A stretch of 50,836 nt of DNA from Actinomycetota bacterium (GTDB taxonomy: Bacteria > Actinomycetota > Thermoleophilia > Solirubrobacterales > 70-9), in the NCBI GenBank assembly GCA_018268655.1, contig JAFDWC010000004.1:1-50836 (forward strand). The letters run 5' to 3'. The translations under genes and the position numbers were made by a program. The notes beneath the pieces were generated by a model that worked only from the letters and a program-made list of their open reading frames with translations, did no database searches and had not been told where the DNA came from. Below are positions 1 through 8,445 of this stretch, in pieces (position 1 is the stretch's first letter; each line of letters opens with the position of its first letter).

Positions 1-25
1 CCAGGGTTTTGCCAGCGGGAGCGAC

Positions 26-90
26 GGCGTGCCCCTCCCGAAAACGCTCCGCCTTCGGCTCCGCTTGAGTGTTTTCGGGAGGGGCACGCC
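26..90. repeat. Long hairpin repeat, copy 1
   Basis: Inverted repeat with 24-nt arms (26-49 and 67-90), all paired except one G-U type position, and a 17-nt loop. The inner 37 nt (40-76) recur in inverted orientation at 375-411 with only three differences, while the outer arm sequence (GGCGTGCCCCTCCC and its complement) differs from the other copy yet stays self-complementary. There is no T-run, so a simple terminator is not obvious. Confidence 0.85.
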
Positions 91-149
91 ATCCCTCCCT
101 GACGAAAGCGCACGCGCCCCAGGGTTCGGGCCACCACATCTCTGTCTTT

Positions 150-306
150 AGCTGACAAGGGACGGGGGCTGGTCGGCCAGATCCGCTGGGCGTCCGGCCG
201 ACGGTCCCTCCGGCCGCTCCCTCTCGGCGAGCTGTTCCTTATGTATGCCATTCCGACATAAGGAACGGCTCGGCGAGCTACGGTGGACCTTCGTCCCTTG
301 TCAGCT
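150..306. repeat. 157-bp element with 15-bp perfect terminal inverted repeats
   Basis: The ends AGCTGACAAGGGACG (150-164) and CGTCCCTTGTCAGCT (292-306) are perfect inverted repeats, extendable to 19 pairs with two G-U. Inside lie a 7-bp stem (172-178 with 196-202) and a 16-bp stem with one wobble (229-244 with 256-271, GTTCCTTATGT/ACATAAGGAAC). The AT-richer inner stem stands out from the surrounding GC content. I see no target-site duplication and no ORF of quality. It could be a transposase-less mobile element or a multibranched structured RNA. Confidence 0.7.
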
Positions 307-362
307 CTGGAAGAGGGATGGGGGTCTGACCTCTGGCCGGCGGGTGTTGCGGGAGGGGTGTC

Positions 363-423
363 GGGGTGGGTCCTGAGAACACTCCAGCGGAGCCGCAGGC
401 GGAGCGTTTTCAGGACCCTCCCC
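363..423. repeat. Long hairpin repeat, copy 2 (inverted)
   Basis: Arms 363-385 and 401-423 pair over 23 nt with two mismatches and one wobble. Read on the minus strand, its 37-nt core (375-411) matches the core at 40-76 at 34 of 37 positions. The outer arms (GGGTCCT/AGGACCC) are unrelated to copy 1. Together the two copies bracket the 157-bp element. Confidence 0.8.
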
Positions 424-468
424 GGCGGCCCGCCCCCGGCCAACCCCGTCCCTCGCGCAACTGCGGGA

Positions 469-497
469 TTGACAACCTCCCTCCATGAGGCTAGTGT
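469..497 (+). promoter_or_regulatory. Promoter of the liv-amidase-molybdenum hydroxylase operon
   Basis: A consensus -35 TTGACA (469-474) is followed after exactly 17 bp by TAGTGT (492-497), a good TANNNT -10. It lies 70 bp before the first start codon at 567 and is the only strong promoter-like sequence in the 566-bp leader. No other start is needed until 11277, since all following genes are nearly contiguous. Confidence 0.65.
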
Positions 498-510
498 AAG
501 CTGTATACAG
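495..510. promoter_or_regulatory. Putative operator TGTAAGCTGTATACAG
   Basis: Contains the perfect 10-bp palindrome CTGTATACAG (501-510), placed at or just after the expected transcription start. The left part TGTAAGCTGT matches the decamer TGTANNCTGT also found at 12102-12111 (minus strand) and 15292-15301. The palindrome resembles operators of FadR-subfamily GntR repressors; that comparison is from general knowledge. No regulator gene lies nearby. Confidence 0.5.
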
Positions 511-566
511 TAGTCTCGATTTAAAAGAGGGCTTGGGAATCGGGGCCCGGGTCGGAAGGAGAGAGG

Positions 567-1763
567 ATGCGGAGTACAGCCAAGTTGGCGGTTGGTGCGG
601 CGCTTTTGGCGCTGGCCTTGGGTTTGGCGGCATGTGGCGGCCAGAGCGGCAGCGGTGGTGGCGGTGGTGGTGGCGGTAGTGAAACCAGCGCCAGCAGCGA
701 AGGTCTCACCGAACCGATCGTGATCGGCGCGACCAGTGAGAAGACCGGTCCGGTGCCTGTTCTCGGCGCCGAGGCGGAAGGCTACGAAGCGGCCGTCAAA
801 TGGATCAACTCGCACGGCGGCGTCGACGGTCACAAACTCGAACTGATCGTCCACGACAACGCAGGCGAACCGGCGAAGGCTGTCTCGGACCTGCGGACCT
901 TCGGCCAGGAAGGCATCAAACTCGTGGTCGGCGGCGCTTTCGGCCCCGACTGCGCGGCTGAGGCTCCGGTCTCCGCCGAAGCCGAAATGATCGTCTTCTG
1001 CGGCTCGACCGACAACCTGCCGGAACCGGACACCCACATGTTCGGCGTCGGCCTCGGTTACTCGCCGACGATCGTGGCGGCATCCGAAATGATCGCCAAA
1101 TACTCGAAAAAACCGGCGGTCTTCGCGGACAAGGACAAATCAGGTGACGACTCCGCCGCGGAAGCGCCGAAACGGCTCGAAGAACAGGGCCTGGAACCGA
1201 TCCTGATCCGGACCAGCCCGACCGAAGCGTCGTTCAAAGCGGCGATCCAGAACGCGATCTCCCAGGGCGCCGACGGCCTCTGGTTCACCGAGTGCACGCC
1301 GGCCGCGATCAGCGCCGTCGGCGACGCCAAGGCACTCGGCTTCACCGGAAAAATCTACCTGGAGAACTGCCTCGGCTCGTTCGAAGTGGCGGAAGCGCTG
1401 GCGCAGCTGGCCGGGACCGAACAGCAGATCATGATCCAGGTGCCGGCGATGCTGCTGCCGGGCAAAGCCCCGACGGAAGCGGAGCAGAAGGCGATCGAAA
1501 CGTTCAAGGAAGCGGTTCCGGGTAAGCCGAACCTCGTGGTCGGCTCCGGCTGGGACGCGATCTGGATCATCAAGCAGATGCTCGAACAGACGAAGACTCT
1601 CGACGTTCCGACCAACGTCAAGGCGCTCGAGAACAACTTCGGGTTCACCGGGGTCTGGCACAGCGGGACGTTCACCACCAGCGACCACCGAGGCGCGATC
1701 GCCGAAGGCTATGCAACGCCGGCCGCGATCACCAACAAGGGCACGTTCGAAGCAGTCGAATAG
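567..1763 (+). CDS. ABC transporter substrate-binding lipoprotein, Leu/Ile/Val type
   Basis: 398 aa. The N-terminus has Arg/Lys, a hydrophobic stretch and lipobox L20-A-A-C23, so it should be an extracytoplasmic lipoprotein. A Gly/Ser linker (about 24-46) precedes a periplasmic-binding-protein type I fold (VIGATSEKTGPV, then AVKWINSHGGVDG) typical of LivK/LivJ-like receptors that feed Liv importers. Start: ATG after GGAAGGAGAG. First gene of an operon continuing to 11277. Glu codons are mainly GAA and many Lys codons AAA, unlike the GAG-rich permease that follows, which suggests selection for high expression. The true ligand is unknown; the downstream enzymes argue for an aromatic or amide compound rather than an amino acid. 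Confidence 0.93.
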   Translation: MRSTAKLAVGAALLALALGLAACGGQSGSGGGGGGGGSETSASSEGLTEPIVIGATSEKTGPVPVLGAEAEGYEAAVKWINSHGGVDGHKLELIVHDNAGEPAKAVSDLRTFGQEGIKLVVGGAFGPDCAAEAPVSAEAEMIVFCGSTDNLPEPDTHMFGVGLGYSPTIVAASEMIAKYSKKPAVFADKDKSGDDSAAEAPKRLEEQGLEPILIRTSPTEASFKAAIQNAISQGADGLWFTECTPAAISAVGDAKALGFTGKIYLENCLGSFEVAEALAQLAGTEQQIMIQVPAMLLPGKAPTEAEQKAIETFKEAVPGKPNLVVGSGWDAIWIIKQMLEQTKTLDVPTNVKALENNFGFTGVWHSGTFTTSDHRGAIAEGYATPAAITNKGTFEAVE

Positions 1764-1766
1764 TCG

Positions 1767-3599
1767 ATGGCGTTCGGGATCGACCAGGGCACCAAGGGGG
1801 GTGGCGTCGGCGTTGCCGCCGCCACCCCCCAGCTTCAACCTGACGCCGCGCCGCGGCGGCGCCCGCCCTATGCGGGGCTGCTGCGGGTCGCGGCGGTGGT
1901 CGTCTTCATCTACCTCACCTGGTACCAGTCGACCAACTTCGTCAGCATCCTCAGCCTGACCGCGATCTGGGCGCTGGCGACGGTCGGGCTCGGCCTCGTG
2001 CTCGGTGCCGCCGGCCAGATCTCGCTCTGCCAGGCGTCGTTCGTCCTCGTCGGCGCCTACATGTACGGGACGATCGCCAAAGAATGGTCGGGCCCGACGA
2101 TCCTCGCGCTGATCGCCAGCGCCGGCGCCGGCGCCGTGATCGCGCTGCTGGTCTCGCCGGTGCTGCGAGCTCGCGGCTACTACCTGGCGATCGCGACGAT
2201 GGCGGTCAGCCTCCTGACTACCGCCGTGATCACCACCGGGAGCTGGATCCCCGGCGGCAACGCCGGCCTGATCGGGGTCCCCCGGCTGAGCGTCTTCGGC
2301 TACGAGTTCAGCACCGAAACCGCCTACCTCTGGCTGGCGGTGGCGCTCTTGGTCGTCTCGATCGCGATCCTCCACTACCGCTACGGGCGCGGTCATATGC
2401 GGCGCGCGATCCAGGCCCTCCACCACGACGAGGACCTGCTCGCCGGCTACGGCGGCCACTCCTCGCGGCTGAAGCTCGAGGTCTTCGTCGTCGGCGGGCT
2501 CCTCGCCGGCCTCTGCGGCGGCCTCTACGCCGGCGACTTCGGCTACGTCAGCGTCAACGGGTTCGGCCTGGTCGAGTCCTTCGCGCTGGCGCTGGCGGTC
2601 TTCATCGGCGGCGAGGGCCGGATGACGGGGGCCGTCCTCGGCGCCCTGATCTACCAGGCGAGCTTCATCATCCTCGGCGAACAGCTCGCCGAATACCGCT
2701 TCCTGCTGCTCGGCGCGATCGTCGTCCTCACCGTTCACTTCTTCCCGCGCGGGCTGATGCCCTCGCTGCACGACTTCGAGGGCTGGGTGCCGGCGCTGCC
2801 GTTCCGCCGCTCGACCGCGGTCGAGGCCGCGGCCGACCATCCCGAGCTGGCACCGGTCGAGCCGCTGGCGCTGCGCTGCGCCGCGGTGACCAAGTCCTTC
2901 GGCGCCCTCACCGCCGTCTCCGACGTCTCGGTGGCGGTGCGGCCGGGATCGCTGACCGCGCTGATCGGGCCCAACGGCGCCGGCAAGACGACCCTGCTCG
3001 ACATGATCGCCGGCGACCAGTACGTCAGCGGCGGCGAGATCCTCATCGACGACGACGACGTGACCGACGACAGCCGGGTCTCGCGGGCGCGGCTCGGGAT
3101 CGCCCGCACCTACCAGCGGGTGCGGCTGATCCCCAGCCTGACCGTGATCGACAACGTCCTGATCGGGGTCGACCAGGCCGCGCGCGGAGCCGGCATCGGC
3201 GAGCGCGAGCGCCGGCGGCGGGCCGAGGCGGCGCTGGTCGACGTCGGCCTCGGCGACCGCCACGAGGCCGAGGTCGGCTCGCTCACCTTCGGCCAGCGGC
3301 GGCTGGTCGAGATGGCGCGGGCGATCGCCAGCCATCCGCGGCTGGCGCTCCTCGACGAGCCCTCCTCCGGGCTCAACGACGCCGAGGTCGACGACTTCGC
3401 CGAGGTGATCCGGCGGCTGCACGGCAGCGGCTGCACGGTCCTGCTGGTCGAGCACAACCTGCCCTTCGTGCGGGCGCTGGCGGAGGACATCATCGCCCTC
3501 GACCGCGGCAAGCTGCTCGCCCACGGCAACACCGAGGAGGTCTTCGCGATGCCGGCCTTCCAGCGCTCCTACGTCGGCACGGTGGAGGCGGAGGCATGA
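1767..3599 (+). CDS. LivM-LivG fusion: branched-chain-type ABC permease plus ATPase
   Basis: 610 aa. Residues about 35-345 are a LivM-like multi-span permease; about 365-605 are a LivG-like ATPase with Walker A GPNGAGKTT (401-409), signature LTFGQRR (about 506-512) and Walker B LALLDEPSSGL. Joining permease and ATPase in one chain is common in actinobacterial Liv systems but not the textbook arrangement. It starts 3 nt after the receptor stop with no clear Shine-Dalgarno, consistent with coupled translation. It works with LivF (3660) and LivH (4388) to import the ligand caught by the lipoprotein at 567. Confidence 0.93.
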   Translation: MAFGIDQGTKGGGVGVAAATPQLQPDAAPRRRPPYAGLLRVAAVVVFIYLTWYQSTNFVSILSLTAIWALATVGLGLVLGAAGQISLCQASFVLVGAYMYGTIAKEWSGPTILALIASAGAGAVIALLVSPVLRARGYYLAIATMAVSLLTTAVITTGSWIPGGNAGLIGVPRLSVFGYEFSTETAYLWLAVALLVVSIAILHYRYGRGHMRRAIQALHHDEDLLAGYGGHSSRLKLEVFVVGGLLAGLCGGLYAGDFGYVSVNGFGLVESFALALAVFIGGEGRMTGAVLGALIYQASFIILGEQLAEYRFLLLGAIVVLTVHFFPRGLMPSLHDFEGWVPALPFRRSTAVEAAADHPELAPVEPLALRCAAVTKSFGALTAVSDVSVAVRPGSLTALIGPNGAGKTTLLDMIAGDQYVSGGEILIDDDDVTDDSRVSRARLGIARTYQRVRLIPSLTVIDNVLIGVDQAARGAGIGERERRRRAEAALVDVGLGDRHEAEVGSLTFGQRRLVEMARAIASHPRLALLDEPSSGLNDAEVDDFAEVIRRLHGSGCTVLLVEHNLPFVRALAEDIIALDRGKLLAHGNTEEVFAMPAFQRSYVGTVEAEA

Positions 3600-3659
3600 G
3601 CGCGGCGCGACCAAGCGTGCATATCTGGTGCTTCGCGCCGGGAGCGGAGCGGGAGATTC

Positions 3660-4391
3660 ATGTCTAGCGAGCTGCGGATCGAGGGGATCGTCGGCGGCTA
3701 CGGCGACCTGACCGTGCTTCGCGACGTCTCCTTCGCCGTCGAGGGCGGCCAGCTGCTGGTCCTCGCCGGCCCCAACGGCGCCGGCAAGACGACCCTGCTG
3801 TCGACCGTGATGGGGGCCTTGAAGCCGAGCGCCGGCAGCGTCAAGCTCGACGGCGAGGAGCTGCTCGGCCTGCCGATCCACCGCCGCACCCGGATGGGGG
3901 TCGGGCTGGTGCCGGAAGGGCGCGGCCTGTTCCCGTCCCTGACCGTGTGGGAGAACCTGCGGGTCGCCGCCCGCGCCGCGCGGCTGCACTCCGACCAGGC
4001 CGAGGAGGGGATCGAACGGGCGACCGCGGCCTTCCCGATCATCGGCGAGCGGCTGCAGCAGAAGGTCCAGTCGCTGTCCGGGGGAGAGCAGCAGATGGTG
4101 GCGATCGGCCGGGCGCTCCTGACCGATCCCAGCGTCCTCCTCCTCGACGAGCCCTCGATGGGACTGGCGCCGATCATCTGGCACCAGGTCCTCGACACCT
4201 GCCGCCGCCTCGCCGACGAGGGCCGGGTCGTGGTCGTCGTCGAGCAGCGGGTGCTGGAGGCGCTCCGGGTCGCCGATCGCTGTGTCGTCCTCCAGCACGG
4301 GCGGGTGGTCCGCGACGGCAGCGTCGAGGCCGGCTCCGAGCTGCCGGAGCTGGCCGAGTCCTACTTCAGCGCGGAGGCTGCGAAACCATGA
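3660..4391 (+). CDS. LivF-type ABC transporter ATPase
   Basis: 243 aa. Walker A GPNGAGKTT (37-45), Q-loop region, signature LSGGEQQM and Walker B VLLLDEPSMGLAP are all present and intact. Motif MGLAP after Walker B is typical of LivF. It is separated from the LivM-LivG gene by 60 bp with a purine-rich stretch (GGAGCGGAGCGGGAG) before the ATG, and its stop overlaps the LivH start (ATGA). It energises import together with the LivG half of the preceding fusion. Confidence 0.93.
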   Translation: MSSELRIEGIVGGYGDLTVLRDVSFAVEGGQLLVLAGPNGAGKTTLLSTVMGALKPSAGSVKLDGEELLGLPIHRRTRMGVGLVPEGRGLFPSLTVWENLRVAARAARLHSDQAEEGIERATAAFPIIGERLQQKVQSLSGGEQQMVAIGRALLTDPSVLLLDEPSMGLAPIIWHQVLDTCRRLADEGRVVVVVEQRVLEALRVADRCVVLQHGRVVRDGSVEAGSELPELAESYFSAEAAKP

Positions 4392-5299
4392 TCGACTTCC
4401 TGCAGACGACCGAGGGCGTGGTCACCGCGGCCGCCGCCTACCTCCTGATCGGGCTCGGCTGGAACCTGGTCTACAACACCTGCGGCTATCTCAACCTGGC
4501 GATGGGGACCTTCTACATCCTCGGCGCCGTCTTCTCCTGGAAGCTCGAGGCCGCGGGCCACATCCACTCGCCCTTCATCCTCGTGGTCCTGGTCTGCGCC
4601 GCGGTCGGGGCGATCGGGTTCGCCGCCGAGCGGCTGCTGCTGCGGCGGCTCGGCGGCAACGCGCTGAACGCGCTGATCGTGACGATCGGGCTCAACCTGA
4701 TGCTGCTGCAGCTGGCGATGAAGCTGAGCCCGGCGACGGTGATCAGGCCCGAACTGTTCATCTCCGGCGGGATCAGCCCCGGGGGCGTGCACATCTCCTA
4801 CCAGGAACTGATCGTCTGGGCGACGGCGGCCGCCGTCACCGCCGGCCTCTTCGTCTTCTTCACCCGCACCGACCTCGGCCGCACGATGCGCGCCTGCACC
4901 GACAACCGGCCGGCCGCCGAAGGCCTCGGGATCAAGGTGCCGACGCTGGCGACGATCGCCTTCACGGTCAGCGCCATCCTCGCCGCGCTCGCCGCATTCG
5001 TCGTCGCCCCGACCCAGGGCAGCGCCTACAACAGCGGCGACCTGATCGCGATCAAGGCCTTCATGGCGGTCTCGATCGTCGGCCTCGGGCGCAACGGCGG
5101 CGCCATCTTCGGCGCCTTCCTGGTCGCCGCGGTCGAAGGCTACGTGGCCCGCTACTGGAACCCGGAAATCAGCAACATCGTCGTCCTCTCCGGCTTCCTG
5201 GTGGTGCTCTACGTCTACGCGGTCCGCAGCACCGGCGGCCGCTTCGTCCCGAGCTGGATGCGGATTCGACGGCGGCCGACAGCGCCGCAGGGGGTGTGA
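4388..5299 (+). CDS. LivH-type ABC transporter permease
   Basis: 303 aa, about the family length of 290-300. Hydrophobic throughout with about eight membrane spans; GYLNLAMGTFYILGAVFSW matches the LivH N-terminal half and LGRTMRACTDNRPAAEGLGI the conserved cytoplasmic loop. Start ATG overlaps the LivF stop by 4 nt. The Liv gene order here is receptor, M-G, F, H, which departs from the usual H-M-G-F order. Pairs with the LivM half of the fusion to form the channel. Confidence 0.92.
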   Translation: MIDFLQTTEGVVTAAAAYLLIGLGWNLVYNTCGYLNLAMGTFYILGAVFSWKLEAAGHIHSPFILVVLVCAAVGAIGFAAERLLLRRLGGNALNALIVTIGLNLMLLQLAMKLSPATVIRPELFISGGISPGGVHISYQELIVWATAAAVTAGLFVFFTRTDLGRTMRACTDNRPAAEGLGIKVPTLATIAFTVSAILAALAAFVVAPTQGSAYNSGDLIAIKAFMAVSIVGLGRNGGAIFGAFLVAAVEGYVARYWNPEISNIVVLSGFLVVLYVYAVRSTGGRFVPSWMRIRRRPTAPQGV

Positions 5300-5301
5300 G
5301 G

Positions 5302-6786
5302 ATGGACCCGGGATTCACCACCGCGACCGAGCTGCTGCGGGCGCTGGACGCCCGCGAGGTCTCCAGCGCCGAGTTGCTCGACGGCCTGCTCGAGGCGGTC
5401 GCCCGCAACGACGGCGAGGTCAACGCCTTCGTCACCGTCGACGCCGACGGGGCGCGAGCGCGGGCCGCGGCGGCCGACGAGGCGCGGGCGCGGGGCGAGG
5501 ACCTGGGGCCGCTCGGGGGGCTGCCGATGACGATCAAGGACTGCTTCGAAACCGAGGGGATCCGGACCACGGTCGGCGCCCCGTTCCTGGCCGACTACGT
5601 GCCCGACCGCGACGCCGACGCGGTGGCGCGGCTGCGCGCCGCCGGCGCGATCGTCTACGGCAAGACCAACCTGCCGATGTTCACCGCCGACGGCCAGGCC
5701 TACAACGAGGTGGCGGGGACGACCAACAACCCCTGGGACCTGGCGCGGGCGCCGGGCGGCTCCTCGGGCGGCTCCGCCGCCGCCCTCGCCGCCGGGATGA
5801 CGCCGCTCGAGCTCGGCAGCGACATCGCCGGCTCGATCCGGATCCCGGCCGCCTTCTGCGGCGTCTTCGGGCTCAAGCCCTCCTACGGCCTGGTGCCGCT
5901 GCGCGGCCACATCCCCGGCCCGCCGGGGACGCTGGCGACCCCGGACATGAATGCGGCCGGGCCGCTCGCCCGCGACGTCGACGACCTCGAGCTGGCGCTG
6001 GACGTGCTGGCCGGGCCGGTCGAGGCCGACGCCGCCGCCTGGCGCCTCGAGCTGCCGCCGGCCCGCGCCGGCTCGCTGCGCGACCGCCGGCTCACGGTCT
6101 GGTTCGACGACGAGGCCTGCCCGGTCGACCGCGAGGTGGTCGCCGCCCTGCGCCGCGCCGCCGACGCGCTCGCCGACGCCGGCGCCCAGATCGAGGAGGC
6201 GCCGCCGCCGGTCTCGATGGCGGACAGCATCCGCCTGCACCGGATGCTGCTGAAGGGAGTCTCCTGCAGCGGGCTCAGCCCGGAGGAATTCGCCGAGCGC
6301 CAGGAGCTGGCGCGGACGGCGGCGGCCGACGACGACGGGGTGCGGGCCAACCACGCCCGCTGGCTGACGATGAGCAAGCGCGAGTGGAACTTCGCCAACG
6401 AGGAGCGGGCGCAGGCGCGGGCCCGCTGGGCGGAGTTCTTCGCCGGCCACGACGCCTTCCTCTCGCCGACGATCCTCTGCCCGGCGATCCCCCACGACCA
6501 TACGCCCGACATGGAGGCCAGGCTGATCGAGGTCAACGGCGAGCAGCGGCCCTACTGGGACCAGGTCTGCTGGATCGCCCCGGCCGGGGCCGCCTACCTG
6601 CCGGCGGTCTCGCTGCCGGCCGGGCTGACCGCGGCCGGGCTGCCGGTCGGGCTGCAGGTCACCGGCCCCTACCTCGAGGACCGGACCGCGCTCGAGCTCT
6701 CGCGCCGGATCTCCGAGGTGCTCGGCGGCTTCGTCCCGCCGCCGGCCTACGCGGTCACCGCCGCCAACCCGAGCCAGGAGGACTGA
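5302..6786 (+). CDS. Amidase signature family hydrolase
   Basis: 494 aa, full length for the family. The Ser-cisSer-Lys triad is visible: K79 in MTIKD, S154 in PGGSSGGS, nucleophile S178 in GSDIAGSIRIP. Family members hydrolyse amides to acid plus ammonia or amine in the cytoplasm. Begins 2 nt after livH and 0 nt before the next gene, so it is co-transcribed with the importer; an amide or acylated amine is a plausible imported or intermediate substrate. Homologues also include aryl-acylamidases and GatA, but there are no gatB/gatC neighbours, so tRNA amidation is unlikely. Confidence 0.92.
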   Translation: MDPGFTTATELLRALDAREVSSAELLDGLLEAVARNDGEVNAFVTVDADGARARAAAADEARARGEDLGPLGGLPMTIKDCFETEGIRTTVGAPFLADYVPDRDADAVARLRAAGAIVYGKTNLPMFTADGQAYNEVAGTTNNPWDLARAPGGSSGGSAAALAAGMTPLELGSDIAGSIRIPAAFCGVFGLKPSYGLVPLRGHIPGPPGTLATPDMNAAGPLARDVDDLELALDVLAGPVEADAAAWRLELPPARAGSLRDRRLTVWFDDEACPVDREVVAALRRAADALADAGAQIEEAPPPVSMADSIRLHRMLLKGVSCSGLSPEEFAERQELARTAAADDDGVRANHARWLTMSKREWNFANEERAQARARWAEFFAGHDAFLSPTILCPAIPHDHTPDMEARLIEVNGEQRPYWDQVCWIAPAGAAYLPAVSLPAGLTAAGLPVGLQVTGPYLEDRTALELSRRISEVLGGFVPPPAYAVTAANPSQED

Positions 6787-7626
6787 ATGGCGAGCACCGA
6801 GTCCAAGCTGCCGGCGGAGGCGGCCGGCGAGGCCCCCGGCCGGGGCCGCCTCGAGGGCCGCCGCGTGCTCGTCGTCGGCGCCGGCACCCGCCGGGTCGAG
6901 GGTATGGAGGGGGCGCCGGGCAACGGCCGCGCGATCTCGATCCTGGCCGCCCGCGAAGGCGCCAGCGTCGCCTGCGCCGACCTCTCCGAGGAGGCCGCGG
7001 CGGCGACCGCGGCGAGCATCGAGGCGGAGCGGGGCAGCGCCGCGGTCCTGGTCGCCGACGTCGCCGACCCCGACTCGTGCCGCGCGCTTGTCAGTGACGC
7101 CGCCGCCGCGCTCGGCGGCCTCGACGGGCTGGTCCTGAACGTCGGCATCCTCGCCCCGTTCGGCCTCCGCGGCACCGAGCCCGAGGCCTGGGACCGGGTC
7201 TTCGCCGTCAACGCCCGCTCGCACGGGATCGTCGCCGGCGAGGCGCTGGAGCTGGCCGACGACGGCTCCTCCTTCGTCTTCATGAGCTCGATGTCGGGGA
7301 TCCTGCCGGGGATCGGGATGCCGGCCTACGACGCGACCAAGGCGGCGGTGCTGGCGCTGGCCCGGCAGGCGGCGATGGAGGGGGCGCCGCGGGGAATCCG
7401 CGCCAACTCGGTCCTGCCGGGCGTGGTCGACACGCCGCTGGGGGCGGCGACCCCGCGCCCGGACGGGCCGGAGCGCGACCGCCTGCCGATCCCGCTGCGG
7501 CGCCGCGGCACCCCCTGGGACGTCGCCTACGCGACCGCCTTCCTGCTCTCCGGCGAGTCCGCCTACGTGACCGGGCAGTCGCTGGTCGTCGACGGCGGCA
7601 TCACCACCCTGATGCTGGGGGGCTGA
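6787..7626 (+). CDS. Short-chain dehydrogenase/reductase with altered nucleotide-binding loop
   Basis: 279 aa. Rossmann-type SDR with YDATK catalytic Tyr/Lys, SSMSG serine region and the C-terminal ITGQ-like segment VTGQSLVVDGG. The usual TGxxxGIG loop is replaced by GAGTRRVEGMEGAPGNGRAI, a longer Gly loop, and NAG is NVG. It starts immediately after the amidase stop. In this operon it could oxidise a diol or alcohol intermediate, but the substrate cannot be read from sequence. NAD(P) binding is expected, with altered loop geometry. Confidence 0.88.
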   Translation: MASTESKLPAEAAGEAPGRGRLEGRRVLVVGAGTRRVEGMEGAPGNGRAISILAAREGASVACADLSEEAAAATAASIEAERGSAAVLVADVADPDSCRALVSDAAAALGGLDGLVLNVGILAPFGLRGTEPEAWDRVFAVNARSHGIVAGEALELADDGSSFVFMSSMSGILPGIGMPAYDATKAAVLALARQAAMEGAPRGIRANSVLPGVVDTPLGAATPRPDGPERDRLPIPLRRRGTPWDVAYATAFLLSGESAYVTGQSLVVDGGITTLMLGG

Positions 7627-7644
7627 CGTGGTGGTCGAGCCCGG

Positions 7645-8445
7645 GTGAAGCCCGCGGCCTTCGATTACCACGCGCCGGAGTCGGTCGACGAGGCGCTCGA
7701 GCTGCTCGCCGACGAGGCGGTCGAGTCGCGGGTGCTGGCCGGCGGCCAGTCGCTGGTGCCGATGATGAACTTCCGCCTCGCGGTGCCGGAGGCGCTGGTC
7801 GACCTGCGTCGGATCGAGGAGCTGCGCTACCTGCGGATCGGCGCCGACGGTGCGCTCGAGGTCGGCGCCCGGACCACCCAGGCGGAGCTCCTGCGCGACC
7901 CTGCCGTCACCACCGGCTGGCCGCTGCTTCACGACGGCGTCACCCACATCGGCCACCCGCAGGTGCGCAGCCGCGGCACCGTCTGCGGCAGCCTCGCCCA
8001 CCACGATCCCCATGGCGAGCTGCCGGCGCTGGCGCTGGCGCTGGGGGCGACGATCACGGTGGCGGGGCCGGCCGGGCGCCGGCAGATTGCCGCCGAGGAC
8101 TTCTTCGTCTCCTTCTACGAGGTCGCGCTCGAGCCGGGCGAGCTGGTGGTCGAGGCGCGCTTCCCGGCGCCGCCGGCCGGTAGCGGCTGGTCCTTCCGCG
8201 AGATCGCCCGCCGCCACGGCGACTTCGCCCTGGTCGGCGTCGCCTGCCTGGTGACGCCGGCGCAGACGCGGCTGGTCGTCTTCGGCGCCGCCGAGCGGCC
8301 GCTGCTGCTGGCCGACCCGAGCGAGGTGGCGGCGGCGGTGCGGCCGCTCGACGACCTCCACGCCAGCGCCGAGTACCGGCGCCAGGTCGCGGTCCTGCTC
8401 GCCGGCGAGGCTCTGGCCGAGGCGCGGGAGCGGGCCGATGGCTGA
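7645..8445 (+). CDS. Molybdenum hydroxylase FAD-binding subunit (CoxM type)
   Basis: 266 aa. N-terminal FAD-binding region with AGGQSLVPMMNFR and a second FAD motif RGTVCGSLAHHDP, then the CoxM/CutM C-terminal domain. GTG start at 7645; an in-frame upstream extension is unlikely because the SDR ends at 7626. It passes electrons between the Fe-S subunit and the acceptor in the three-subunit xanthine dehydrogenase family. Overlaps the next gene by 8 nt. Gene order M-S-L is classic for this family. Confidence 0.92.
   Translation: MKPAAFDYHAPESVDEALELLADEAVESRVLAGGQSLVPMMNFRLAVPEALVDLRRIEELRYLRIGADGALEVGARTTQAELLRDPAVTTGWPLLHDGVTHIGHPQVRSRGTVCGSLAHHDPHGELPALALALGATITVAGPAGRRQIAAEDFFVSFYEVALEPGELVVEARFPAPPAGSGWSFREIARRHGDFALVGVACLVTPAQTRLVVFGAAERPLLLADPSEVAAAVRPLDDLHASAEYRRQVAVLLAGEALAEARERADG

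Noticed and set aside
150-306. Insertion sequence with target-site duplication
   Set aside because: Flanking bases (TTTA before, CTGG after) show no duplication, and there is no transposase frame, so only a repeat or structured element is claimed.
283-513. Short ORF in the 5' gene-free region
   Set aside because: It runs through hairpin copy 2 and the operon promoter, has no ribosome site and no recognisable protein features.
1140-4298. Very long minus-strand ORF (over 1000 codons) antisense to the first Liv genes
   Set aside because: High GC makes stop codons rare in antisense frames. Its translation is Arg/Asp/Gly/His-rich with no recognisable domain, while the plus strand holds clear Liv proteins.
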